Part shown: in pieces, positions 54,473 to 64,000 of the stretch
Layout of the letters: each line of letters starts with the position of its first letter
Position numbering within the stretch: position 1 is the first letter of the stretch
From: Hysterangium stoloniferum
Lineage: Eukaryota; Basidiomycota; Agaricomycetes; Hysterangiales; Hysterangiaceae
DNA: 64,000 bases
Assembly: GCA_015178975.1 (NCBI GenBank)
Contig: WHVD01000120.1
Span: 124,001-188,000, forward strand
Reading direction: 5' to 3'
Notes under the pieces: model-generated
What the model saw: only the letters and a program-made list of their open reading frames with translations
The model's database searches: none
Told to the model about the DNA's origin: nothing
Translations under genes and position numbers: made by a program

Positions 54473-54950
54473 ATAGCATAAATTAAACGCGTTAACCAAA
54501 ACGCAAATCCAATGAGTCGGTGGCTCTATCGCAGGGAACTGTAGGCTGTTAGCGTCTGAGATATTAGGCAGTGTGAGGCAGTGTGACCCGTGTGACAGGC
54601 AGTGCGATTTGTGGTGTGTGAGCGCCGTCAGCCTGATGCCTGGGTGCTCCATACACGCACGACCCGTCGGCTGTCAGGACTTCAAATTTGTAAACATACA
54701 CTTCTTAACCAGGATCGATTTAAATCCGTAAGAGTTCGATGAGCAGCGCGGATCGAGAAAACCGGCACCTAGTCTGGCCCGTAGGCCTGGTCAGGATTTT
54801 CGGTTTTTCCGACACTTCTAACAAACCGCACCTTCCAAATTTCTCTGGGTAATAGCCCGGGTCTCCGCGGAGACCTTGTGAGTATGTATTCATTTTTGGC
54901 AAGTGATAGATTGTTGTATAATTATATTTTATGAATTTGAAGAGTTTATT
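54473..54950. other. Link between modules C and A
   Basis: Standard link sequence (GCCTGATGCCTGGGTGC at about 54,630; CTGGTCAGGATTTTCGG). No gene seen. Confidence 0.45.
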
Positions 54951-54959
54951 CCCCATGGG

Positions 54960-56917
54960 GGGATTATCTCTAGGTCTAATATCATTTCAACGCGTATATA
55001 CGTTAGTCGTATGGAACAGTCTAGTCACACGCCCGTCCGTGCTTCTTCAAGAGGGATAAGTAGTTTGTGTTGGAACTTGGTGAGACCCCTACAAATGGAG
55101 TTGCAAGCAGACAGAGGAGTGAATGGACTTCGTCCATCAAAACATTCAAGCTCCTCGCCAAACTCTCCTCCTCGGGCATATAGACAACCCTCTCAGAAGA
55201 TGCCAGGAAGCCGTGGAGGACAGGGATTGGGGTATTATCTCGCACTGCCTCGCACGCAATTTCTGGTTCTGGAGATTGTGAAATTAATGACGATGAGCCC
55301 CTTATCAGCGTCGAGGCGCCATAAAACACGGAAATGTCTGATTTCGGGCGTTGAATTAGTATTCTGATAGCCGAATCATTTGAGACAACCGGTCCGCGAT
55401 GGTGTAACTGTGAACTCACTGCAGCATTTTAACCCAGATGGAAACAATGATATTAATTCGATCAATGTTTTCTGCCAGCAATATGACATCCGTACATAAT
55501 GCATCGAGTTCATCTAATCTGATTGAATAAATGTAGCGAGAACACGCAAAATCGATGTTGGTCTGTAAAACGTCAAGCGCGATATCCAATAGAGTTCCAT
55601 AATTGCTGCGGAGCCAAGGATCCAGTGTGAAACAGCAGGAGAAAATCGATATTTGCTGGCGAATCAATTCCATGTGTCCAGGTTGGTTTCGATCGTATCT
55701 GAATATTTCTCATTCAGGCCATTCTCCAAAAACAGCAACGGTAAAACCTACGACCTCACCCAGAATTTGAAACAGTTTCTAATCACATTGAGGTCCTGAT
55801 GTGACAGGCGCTGTGAATCATGCACCTCCCTAATAATGGAGGAGAAACAGTAAGTAATAAGGAAATGTTTTGAAGTGGTGAGGGTGGCAGCCGACGCGCT
55901 ACAGAGATATTTGCCAAGGTGTGATATGAATATCGAGGCGACAGCATAGCATTCCCGAGGAAGTTGCGACCCGACCAGGGCAGTGTAGAGCATAGGAACT
56001 ATTTTAGCTGGCTCATCTTCGATAAACGCCATGAACTCAATTACATACGCCATCTGTACTATGACTCTGCCGATCTTCGCTTCTTCGCTAGTGCCAAACC
56101 GGTATCTAAAGGCGGTATACGTATTACGAAGAAGCCATCTCCCCAGATGTCGGATTTTACGCGGGTAAGATGGTCTTCATTAAAGTAATTTCAGCATGCA
56201 ATGAATGGTCATCATCAGAAGCGAACATGCCTCAGCAGATCTACCCCCTCTTTAACTATTATGCTCATTTGCCGGACAGTTAGCTGTTTGTTAAGCAGTC
56301 TAGCCGTTGTCATTTCCTCGCCTGTGTCCTGGAGCCTGAGGGCCATTCTTTGGTACTCCTCCACACGTCGCGTGTTGAACAAGCACTTTCCCACCAAAAT
56401 GGATATCTTGGTGCAGTACAGTAGCTTCGTCCCGAACCGCTCTAGTCCCATACCACAAAAGTAACCGGGGCCAACTTCGACTTCCGTTGTGTTACGAATT
56501 ATGGGTGCGAACCACCTAGTCATGGCATCTCTTTCAAAGTCGGATATGCCTTGTTCAATCCTTGATGAATCCAGCAAACCTTGCGGCGGCTCTATGCAAG
56601 TTGGAAAACCATCGCACTAAACGAAAAAATAAGTCCAACACATTTCAGTCAATGCTCGAAACAACAGATTAACATACCAGTTGCAGAACCCATGAATCAA
56701 GCGCGTCCTTGTTGATCGGTACATGGTCGTCACGACCTGATCTGTGGAAACAGAGGTTGTGACCTTCTCTATTACACGCCCATAGTCTCTGGAGTGTTTC
56801 CCGAAAATGACTTTTGAGAACTCCGATCCGTTGAGATTCGAGGGCAGCAGGCGAGATCAATGGGGGTAGCCCTTCGGTATCGTCAGGATGACTAGGTACT
56901 ACTTCGTGTTCAGACAT
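54960..56917 (-). CDS. Module A gene, copy 9 (near full length), function unknown
   Basis: Exon 1 56917-56678 (MSEHEVVPSHPDDTEGLPPL) with donor GTATGT; intron to an acceptor TTGCATAG at about 56,592; exon 2 to 56215 (RRVEEYQRMALRLQDTGEEM); exon 3 from about 56,130 to 55748 (YTALVGSQLPRECYAVASIF); exon 4 55673-55416 (CCFTLDPWLRSNYGTLLDIA), which has lost some residues near 55,530; exon 5 55419-55021 (GASTLIRGSSSLISQSPEPE, open 132 residues). The phase at the exon 1-2 join differs from that of exon 2 by two bases unless a downstream AG is used, so the join needs transcript data. Product class unknown. Confidence 0.5.
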
Positions 56918-56979
56918 GGGAAACGTGAGATATAGAGAAGAGGCGTGGCACCAGAATGGAAAGAGAGCCGTTCATAAGG

Positions 56980-57370
56980 TTCATCAAGCTTTTTCTATGT
57001 TTGTGAGACACCGCTTTGGAACAGCACTGGTCTACTAAGTCACTGCTCCGCATCCACAAGCACTGTTAGCCGAGAAGAGCTTTAAACGCCGAGAGTTATA
57101 ACATAGCGTTACGACAACTGTAAATACAGAAAATAATACATTAATTATGAGAAATAAACTGAAAAAGAAAAAAGCTGTGAAGTATGTACAAAACTGGTTT
57201 GGTCACTTTATCTGAAGATTTCCATGCATATCGACAAGGGACTTTGTACTTGGTGTTCATGCAAACATCAGTGAGAGAACCTTTTCTTTCTATCTTTCTG
57301 CCGACATACCGAGTGGTGTGGCCGAGTTGTACACCATCCTGATGCCCCCTATATATCGTGTATGGCACTT
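56980..57370 (-). repeat. Module B copy 6 (short)
   Basis: Minus ORF 57368-57141 with TRYVGRKIERKGSLTDVCMN and CRYAWKSSDKVTKPVLYI. The upstream MSCQ-WLHHKR part and the pyrimidine tract are deleted. Confidence 0.5.
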
Positions 57371-57399
57371 TCCGACTTGTACGATCTAAGTGGGGCGTG

Positions 57400-57631
57400 G
57401 TTCATCTTTGAGCAGCTAAATGGGGAAGTTGAGGGTAAGCACCCAATGTGTGCAGCTTCAACATCATCAGACCTCTGAGTGGTACAATTTTAAGTAGATT
57501 GCAATGCTTGAAATGATGAATAAGCTTAGAGGATCACAATAATCTAATGGAATTCGGGAGAGATATAAGACGCAAAAGCGACGGATGACACAAGGATATA
57601 ATACACGGCACACAATCCAATGCTATATCAC
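57400..57631. repeat. Spacer between B and PEX13, copy 3
   Basis: Matches 23,101-23,330 and 52,400-52,620. It follows the SH3 coding end of the collinear PEX13 copy. Confidence 0.6.
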
Positions 57632-58395
57632 TCAACCTTTTTCGCCTCGGCCCTCTCCGGAGTCAATACCTATACATAATCTCTCGGGAACCAACCCTCC
57701 TTCCCATCTCTCGTCCTCCCTCTCCACCAGGCGCCCTCGACGCCAGCCCAAAATAGCAACAATCTCCCCTTCACGCAACACCAGCTCAACGGAGTCCTTC
57801 GTATCGAATGCAAATTCAGCCCTTGCAAAGACGAGCTTACTCGGGTCAATGATTTGTTCGTTCAGAAGTTGATTGGGTGGGGGCAAGCGGGCGGAAGAGA
57901 CTGCGAATGAAACAGTGCGTGAGGAAGGGAATTCCGAATAGGGCGAGGAGGAAGAACGACGAATCTGTAGTCATATATATCCTTTCAAGCATCTGGGCAA
58001 AGCCTCCGAACATCTGCACTATGCCTTGCATGAGCGCGAATGTGTTGTGTGTCGTTGCTTCCAGCTGTTGTGTGAGTGTAGGGATATTTGGATTGAAGGG
58101 TGGCTGCATGCACTTGACGTGCGTGCTTGTGGGTCCCGAAATCAAACTCGTCTTCCACTTTGACTTCATTTCCTTCCCATCCACATTCATTGTCATCTCT
58201 CGGGATGTCCTTTCTCCTCAACAGTCTTCATACAACCATCGTCCACGGTAGTAGTGGCCCTTTTCACACTCGTCGAATTATTGATAGGTACCATATCGGA
58301 CGATGTCATCCTACTCGCCCACTCTCCCAATCTCGCCAAACCCAAACTTGTCCATTCAAATTCCGTGACGATGTCTATTTCCATGAACCTCATCG
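57632..58395 (-). pseudogene. PEX13: PEX13-like gene, collinear but decayed copy
   Basis: The only copy with all parts on one strand. From 58,395: upstream segment with TSLGLARLGEWASR and TVEEKGHPERDDNE; then in another frame VDGKEMK, NPNIPTLTQQLEATTHNTFA and MQGIVQMFGGFAQMLERIYM (58,196-57,980). The sequence then jumps from TTDSSFF straight to the membrane segment LLALFGIPFLTH, deleting the FAMVGVAEQFG core, and after a further shift enters an open SH3 domain (57886-57632: IDPSKLVFARAEFAFDTKDS, ELVLREGEIVAILG, GWRRGR). The SH3 frame ends before the usual WWKGR/GWFP strands are complete. PEX13 docks cargo receptors at the peroxisome. The core deletion and shifts mean no functional peroxin here. 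Confidence 0.8.
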
Positions 58396-58980
58396 AGCGA
58401 TTGCTGACCCAGCTAACAGATCGAGCTTGTACGTCGAGACACTACAACGGGCTTGATTGGTTGTAATGGCATACATGGTGGTGGCATGAACAACGCCTGG
58501 AATGTCGATGGGACTGATTTCTTTGGCGTTTGAGGACAGGGTACAGGATCTTGTTGGGGAGGCTTACGGTCCTGTTAAATAGAAGTGGGGAGTGAGAGAG
58601 TTTCTGCTTCTCGACATCCATGTGCGGTTGTGGCAACTGTGGTGCTTCCTCTGGATATTCAGGGTAAATTGTATACCTGTACCCTCTTGTCATGCTGCAT
58701 TTGTTCCATCTTCCACCTTCCTGCTTCTTTTTCTCCCTCTCTGGGCTTTTCGCGTATGTCTGCCACCATGGCAGTGAGCTAGAAACCTTTCCGGGCGGTC
58801 TTCCTGTGGACATGTTAGGAAGATTGGGAAAACCAATGTATCCCATGAGTTTGTGCGTATGGCTGTCTTGGCGCTGTTGAACATGTTGGACTTTGAGAGA
58901 TTACTGGGGGATGATTTAGGTTTACCGTAAGAAGATGACTTTTAGTCCGTCGATAAAAGGATTCGGCCGTCATGGTGCAG
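58396..58980 (-). repeat. Module C copy, upstream of PEX13
   Basis: The minus ORF 58846-58442 (134 residues) gives the longest C reading frame: MGYIGFPNLPNMSTGRPPGK, RGYRYTIYPEYPEEAPQLPQ, MDVEKQKLSHSPLLF, NKILYPVLKRQRNQS. It sits directly upstream of the PEX13 copy on the same strand, so it may represent 5' exons or leader of the duplicated gene. No domain recognised. Confidence 0.45.
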
Positions 58981-59400
58981 TGTTTGGAAAGGCTTAGGAT
59001 TTGGGCATAGCCAACTCGTCAACATACCATGTCGAATGTGAGGCGCGATAAGACGTAGCCAACTACAGAAATAGATGATAGCCAGTTTCAATAGCGTGAA
59101 TTTAATACGCAAAGCCTGCGAGTCGCTGTCGGCAGGGAAATGTAGGCTGTCAGCGTCTGCACAGATCTTAGTCAGGCTGGGTTTGGCTGTGTGACGTTGT
59201 GGCTGGCTGCGTGAGCCTTGTGGCAGGCGGCTATGTGACCGTCTGGCAGGCTATGTAACCTTGTGGGAGGCTGTGCGGGATTATACAGAGCGCCGCCAGT
59301 CTGACACCTGGGTACACCAGGATCGACCAGTCGACTGGAGGCCCGATCAGGATTTTCAGATCTATCCGACACTTCTACCTCCACTTTCTCCGCATCCTGG
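58981..59400. other. Link between modules C and A
   Basis: Link sequence with an internal run of short repeats GTGGCAGGC/CTGGCAGGCTATGT (59,215-59,270). No gene seen. Confidence 0.45.
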
Positions 59401-59449
59401 CACGGTCCTCTATGCAGACCTTATCAGTATGGATTTACACTTAAGTGAT

Positions 59450-61970
59450 TGATCGGAATATGATTTTTAATGAGTTTGAAAAGTTTATTCCCTTGCTCAA
59501 TTATCTAAGGGTGCTCGCTGTCCAAGAACAGGTGTAAGAAGGGAAAGTTCCAAGTCATATGTAGCAATATTAAACCATCGTTTCAGCACTTTAAGGACTG
59601 AGAAAATCATGCTGCGGATATCAAATTTTGCGTTGCTCTTCTAAGGATTTTAACACAGGTCGAACAGCATTGATATAATAAGGTAATACGTTGGTCGTAT
59701 GGAACAGTCTGGTCATACACCCCCGTCTGGGGTTCTCCAAGAAGGATAAGTAGTTTGTGTTAGAACTTGGTGAGACCCCGACAAATGGAGTCGCAAGCAG
59801 ACAGAGGAGTGAATGCACTTCGTGCATCAAAAACCACAAGCTCCACGGCGAACTCTCATCCCCAGGCATATAGACAATCCTCTCAAAAAAGTCCAGGACG
59901 TTGTGGAGAGCAGGGATTGGGCTATCCGCTCGCACTGCCGTACACGCAATTTCGGGTTCTGGAGATTGTGAAATTAACGACGATGAGCCCCTTATTAGCC
60001 TCGAGGCGCCATCAAACACTGCATGCTTTTGCGTGGCTCTTCAAAGAAGTTTAAAATAGGTCGAACATCATTCACGCAATGAGTAAATACGTTAGTTATA
60101 TGGAACAATCTAGTCACACGCCCGTCCGTAATTCTTCAAGAGTGATAAGTAGTTTGTGTTGGAACTTGGTGAGACCCCGACAAATGGAGTCGCAAGCAGA
60201 CAGAGGAGTGAACGGACTTCGTACCTCAAATCATTCAAGTCCCTCGCCAATCATATAGACACCCCTCTTAGAAAAGGCCAGGAAGCCGTGGAGGACAGGG
60301 ATTGGGTTGTCCTGTCGTACTGCCGTACACGTAATTTCCGGTTCTGGAGATTGTGAAATTAACGACAGCCCCTTATTAGCTCCGAGGCGCCATCAAACAC
60401 TGAAGTGTCTGATTTATGGCGCTGAATTAGTATTCTGATAGGCGAATCATTTTGAGACGACAGGGCCGCGATGGAGTAACTGTGGACTCACTGCAGCATT
60501 TTCACCCCGATGGAAACAATGATATTAATTCGATCAATGTTTTCTGCCAGAAATGTGCCATCCTTAAATAATCCATCGAGTTCATTTATAATGCATTTAT
60601 AAGTCATGTAGCGACAAAAGTCGGCAGACGCAAATGAATTGATCTTGGTCTGTAAAAGGTCAAGGGCGATATCCAATAGAGTTCCATAAATGCTGTGGAG
60701 CCAAGGATCCTGTGTGAAACAGCAGGAGAAAATCGCTAGTTGCGGGCGAATCAGTTTCATGTGTCCAGGTTGGTTTCGATCGTATCTGCATATTTCTCGT
60801 TTCGACCGTTCTGCCAAAACAGTAACGGTAAAAATTACGACGTCATCCAAAATTTGGAATAGTTTTAATGACATTGAGGTCCTCATGTGACAGACCCCGT
60901 GCACCATGGACTTCTTGATTAATGGTGGAGAAACAGTCGGTAATAACAGAACACCTTGAAGTGGTGAGGGTTGCAGGCGACGGGCTACAGAGATATTCGC
61001 CAAGGTGTGATATGAATATCGAGGCGACAGCATAGCAGTCACCAGGAAGTTGCGACCGGGCCAGGGCAGTGAAAAGCACAGGACCCATTTTACCTGACGC
61101 ATCCTCAATATCGGCCATGAATTTGATCACATACGCCATCTCTACTATGATTCTACTGATCTTCATTTCTTCCACTAGTAAGAAACCGTAATCTAAAAGC
61201 GGTATGGGTGTTCAGAAGAAGCCAACGAGCCCGAAGTCGAATTTTACGCGAGTAAGATGGTCTTCATTAAATTAATTTCAGCATGCAATGAATGGCTTTC
61301 ATCAGAAGCGAACATGCCTGAAGAGATCGACCCCCTCTTGAACAATTCTGCTCAATTGCCGCACAGTTAGCTGTTTGTTAAGCCGTCTAGTCAATTCCTC
61401 GCGTGTGTACATAAGCCTTTGGGCAACTCTTTGGTACTCCTCCATACGGCGCGTGTTGAAGAAGCACCTTAAAACCAAAATTGATATGGTGATGCCGTGC
61501 AGCACCTCCGTCCCGAGCCGCTCCATTGCTAGACCACAAAGGTAACCGGGGCCGATTTCGACTCCCGTTGTATTACGAATAACGGGTTCCACCCAACTAT
61601 TCATAGCGTCTCTCTCAATCTCGGACATTCCTTCCTGAATCCCTGCTGATTCCAACAAGCCTCGCGGCGGTTCTACGCCAGCTGCAACATCAGGGCACTA
61701 AGCGGGAAAAAAAGTCCGACACATGGGAGTCAATCCTCGGAACAAAAGATTGACATACCAGTTGCTGAAACCATGAATCAAAGGCGTCCTTGGTGATCGA
61801 TACATGCTCGTCACGACCTGGTCTATGGAAACAGTGACCCTCTACATAACACCCCCATTGTCTGTGGAGTATGCTCCGAAATTGAGTTTCGAAGACTGCG
61901 ATCCGTTGAGATTGCAGGGCAGCAGGCGACATCAATGGGAGTAGCTCTTGGGTACTACGTTGTCAGACAT
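59450..61970 (-). CDS. Module A gene, copy 10, with duplicated exon 5, function unknown
   Basis: Exon 1 from 61970 is damaged (a deletion near 61,955 shortens its start), then FRSILHRQWGCYVEGHCFHR; exon 2 61,680-61302 (GIQEGMSEIERDAMNSWVEP); exon 3 61175-60843 (KMGPVLFTALARSQLPGDCY); exon 4 about 60,760-60,500 (CCFTQDPWLHSIYGTLLDIA); exon 5 60,480-60,080 with a deletion, and a second, better exon 5 at 60019-59621 (RLIRGSSSLISQSPEPEIAC). The exon 5 duplication is tandem. Exons 2-4 are open. Overall likely a decaying copy. Confidence 0.45.
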
Positions 61971-61984
61971 GGGGAACGTGAGAT

Positions 61985-62411
61985 ATAGACAAGAGGTGTT
62001 TCACAAGAATGGAAAGAGAATCGTTGACAAGGTTCATCTGGTTTCTTCTATGCTGTGAGACACCGCTTTTAATGTAGTTCAAATTGCCAATGAACACTGC
62101 TCTACTAAGTCACTGCCCCGTATCGTCAAGAGTCATAACATAGCATTATGACAACTGTAAATACAGAAAATAATACATTCATTATAATAAATAAAGTGAA
62201 AAAGAAACAAGCTGTGAAGTACAAAGCTGTTCTCTATATCTGAAGATTATCGACAAGGGACCTTGTACTTCGTGTTCATGCAAACATCAGTGAGAGAACC
62301 TTTTCTTTCTATCCTTCTGGGGACGTACCGAGCGGTGTAGCGGAGTTGGGCTTCGCCATCTCCACTTTTCATCCTTTTTATTAAACAAGAAATAGAATGG
62401 GCTATACTTCC
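61985..62411 (-). repeat. Module B copy 7 (truncated)
   Basis: Module B sequence (AACATCAGTGAGAGAACC at about 62,284) up to GGGCTATACTTCCACTAAG, where Tc1 sequence starts. No open frame of note. Confidence 0.5.
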
Positions 62412-62627
62412 ACTAAGCACTGTAGGTCATCACACTACCACCACCAAACTTCAATGATCCCTTCAGCTGCCTATCGGTCAACCCCTCCCCCACCTTTTTC
62501 TACAACCACTTCCTTCCATCTGACCCAGGACAATTGATTTTGGTCTCATCAGAGAATACAACACTCTCCCAGACCTCCAGAGTGTACTCCTGATGTCTCT
62601 CTGCCCACTGTAGCCTCTCCCTCCTGT
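62412..62627 (-). pseudogene. Tc1/mariner transposase fragment, middle part
   Basis: The minus frame reads RLQWAERHQEYTLEVWESVV, then FSDETKIN (first catalytic aspartate), GSDGRKWL, a stop, KKVGEGLTDR, and KFGGGSVM, ending near 62,412. It is head-to-head with the next fragment and overlaps it in content at the KFGGGSVM motif, so these are two copies, not one inverted copy. Confidence 0.75.
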
Positions 62628-63094
62628 GAGGTGGAGGGAACATTGAAGTTTGATGGTGGTAGTGTGATGATGTGGGGTTGCATCCATTGGGAAGGCATTG
62701 GATATGTCACTAGTATTGAAGGGAAGATGGATTCCCAGCTTTATTGCTCCATCTTGGAGGATGAACTTCAGCAATCCCTTGAGTTTTACAAAGAAACTCC
62801 ATCTGATACCATCTTCCAGCAGGATAATGGCCCAAAGCATACCAGAAAACTGCTTAAAAGTGGTTTGATGACCATGGATATACTGTTTTGCAATGACCAG
62901 CACAGTCTCCAGATCTAAACCCTTGAAAAGGAGGCTAACTGAGTACAACACACTACCTAGTGGAGTGGAGGAGCTTTGGGAACACTGTCAAGTGGAATGG
63001 GAGAAGATACCAAAAGAGTCAGAACTTGATAAAAAGTATGCCTAGAAGAGTTGAAGCTGTAATTAAGGCCAAGGGAGGGTATACCAAGTACTAG
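62628..63094 (+). pseudogene. Tc1/mariner transposase fragment, C-terminal part
   Basis: The + frame reads VEGTLKFDGGSVMMWGCIHW, YCSILEDELQQSLEFY and IFQQDNGPKHT (second catalytic aspartate), then after stops and shifts PAQSPDLNP, LKRRLTEY, WEKIPKES and RRVEAVIKAKGGYTKY before TAG at 63,092. The residues that follow DLNP in relatives, including the third acidic catalytic residue, are deleted. Inactive. Confidence 0.8.
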
Positions 63095-63119
63095 TTTAGT
63101 ATATAGGGTTTATAAAATA

Positions 63120-63330
63120 CAGGCAACAAAACTGTTCGGATGTACAAGCTTCATTAATCCTATTATACATTGCTATAAATAGACATATGACATAATGGTT
63201 ATGTAATCAACATCTTGTGATATTAGAGGATTTATCATAGTTTATTCAGAATTTTTAGAATTTATTTTGGGCTAATGCTAAAGGGTCTTTCCAAAACAAA
63301 GAAACATCTGAACAGTTTTGTTGCCTACTG
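63120..63330. mobile_element. 211-bp MITE with Tc1-type inverted ends
   Basis: Ends CAGGCAACAAAACTGTTCGG at 63,120 and its complement at 63,330 (CCGA/CTGAACAGTTTTGTTGCCTACTG), about 27 bp with one mismatch and a 2-base gap, flanked by TA on both sides. It interrupts the tnp2 frame at its right side. The left neighbour is the Tc1 fragment, so the ends may instead be one Tc1 right end plus a captured left end. Confidence 0.6.
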
Positions 63331-63940
63331 TATACCTGAAAGCCATCCATTGAGACACCAAGTGCAATGTCTCTTTGTCCCTCAAATAATTTGAACCCCA
63401 TTCTTACTCCCTTGACAATTATATATTTCCTCACATAATGCCCAGTAATTTTTACTGTCCAACACATCATTAACCTGTCCACCTATAAAGGTGTAGTTGT
63501 GTTGATAGTTCATCCATTGGGCCATATCTGTGTACTCGCAATATCCTTGTAGATATGGAATCAGGGGCAGATATGAGAAGCAAGTAATTGGTTTCCCATT
63601 GTTGTGAAAGTGGTATGCATCACAAAAGTCACATGTATCACAATCAGCCCATTCACCACTGAATAAACAGCAAGAGTTAATACACATATCTATCAAAATT
63701 GGCTTGACATTGGACAGAAGTCTATGTGTCATTGTGTGAGATATTCTGTGTTGAGATTGAGCTTATAATGAAAGAATTGTCTCAATTTATAGAATGTTTG
63801 TCTTGAAATGCCTGATCTGTCCACACGAAGTGCAAACACACTGATGTTGTCTAAATCCTCATTTGTGATCTCTTCTGATCCTGTGGCAGGTGTGCATAAG
63901 CTAAATATTATGATTAAATCTGGGCTTACACAGGTCATAG
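63255..63940 (-). pseudogene. Plavaka/tnp2-type (CACTA) transposase, partial
   Basis: Minus-strand fragment entering from beyond the window. It reads NISVFALRVDRSGISRQTFY, then MTHRLLSNVKPILIDMCINS, CCLFSGEWADCDTCDFCDAY (cysteine-rich), GKPITCFSYLPLIPYLQGYC, QVNDVLDSKNYWALCEE, and, after a frame change near 63,385, FEGQRDIALGVSMDGFQVY. These match the conserved block of basidiomycete tnp2 transposases (VKPIxxDMC, SYLPLIPRLQ, DIALGxSxDGFQ). It is cut at about 63,331 by the Tc1-type MITE. The 5' part lies outside the window. Confidence 0.75.
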
Positions 63941-64000
63941 ATTAGCTGCTACCATTCATCTCCAAAATGTTACTCAAGTACTTTCACCAATCATCCATTG

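Noticed and set aside
62478-62951. 157-residue minus ORF
   Set aside because: Spans the join of two Tc1 fragments in the wrong frame for both; a shadow.
1-64000. CRISPR arrays, rRNA genes, bacterial operons
   Set aside because: None seen; introns and element types are eukaryotic (fungal).

Overview
The window looks like an accessory, repeat-rich region of a basidiomycete fungus, most likely an Agaricomycete. That is an inference from about 50-nt GT-AG introns, KDZ, Plavaka-type tnp2, CENPB-domain pogo and Ty3/gypsy elements of the kinds common in mushroom-forming fungi, and fungal-type PEX13 fragments. No tool was run; every call rests on reading the sequence and supplied translations. Order or genus cannot be fixed.

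The backbone is a tandem array of a composite unit, mostly in one orientation. Read along the + strand each unit holds: module A (a multi-exon gene on the minus strand whose product I do not recognise; about ten copies), module B (a conserved segment with a small minus-strand ORF just upstream of A), a spacer, fragments of a gene for the peroxisomal membrane protein PEX13, module C (a conserved segment beside PEX13), and a link back to the next A. The best A copies start (minus) at 51315, 56917, 16875 and 61970. Copies are variously truncated, fused, partly inverted or frame-broken. Two PEX13 copies share an internal inversion; one copy near 58 kb keeps the collinear order N-terminal part, membrane segment, SH3.

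Region by region: 0-2 kb end of an A copy, module B, a copia gag remnant; 3.1-4.1 and 8.4-9.4 kb a ~980-bp direct duplication flanking 4.1-8.4 kb, which holds the only plausible non-repeat host gene (membrane segment plus acidic 17-residue repeats, about 4.64-5.55 kb) and an inverted block of A/C/PEX13; 9.4-17 kb several A copies, one fused to PEX13; 17.7-20 kb copia remnants; 20-25 kb C, A, B, PEX13; 25-30.4 kb a KDZ-type transposon; 30.4-33.8 kb A copies; 33.8-35.1 kb a nested foldback element; 35.6-48.1 kb a pogo-type transposon with perfect 26-bp inverted ends that was itself entered by a solo LTR and by a 7.4-kb Ty3/gypsy retrotransposon; 48.1-62.4 kb three more A-B-PEX13-C units, one carrying a 320-bp LTR-like element with a tRNA-like cloverleaf; 62.4-64 kb two head-to-head Tc1 fragments, a Tc1-ended MITE and the start of a Plavaka tnp2 transposase.

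Most notable: the gypsy element carries, antisense to pol, a compact three-exon gene with its own TATA box that encodes a Zn2Cys6 cluster protein; the tRNA-bearing LTR-like element; and the unrecognised A gene family with its PEX13 hitch-hiker.
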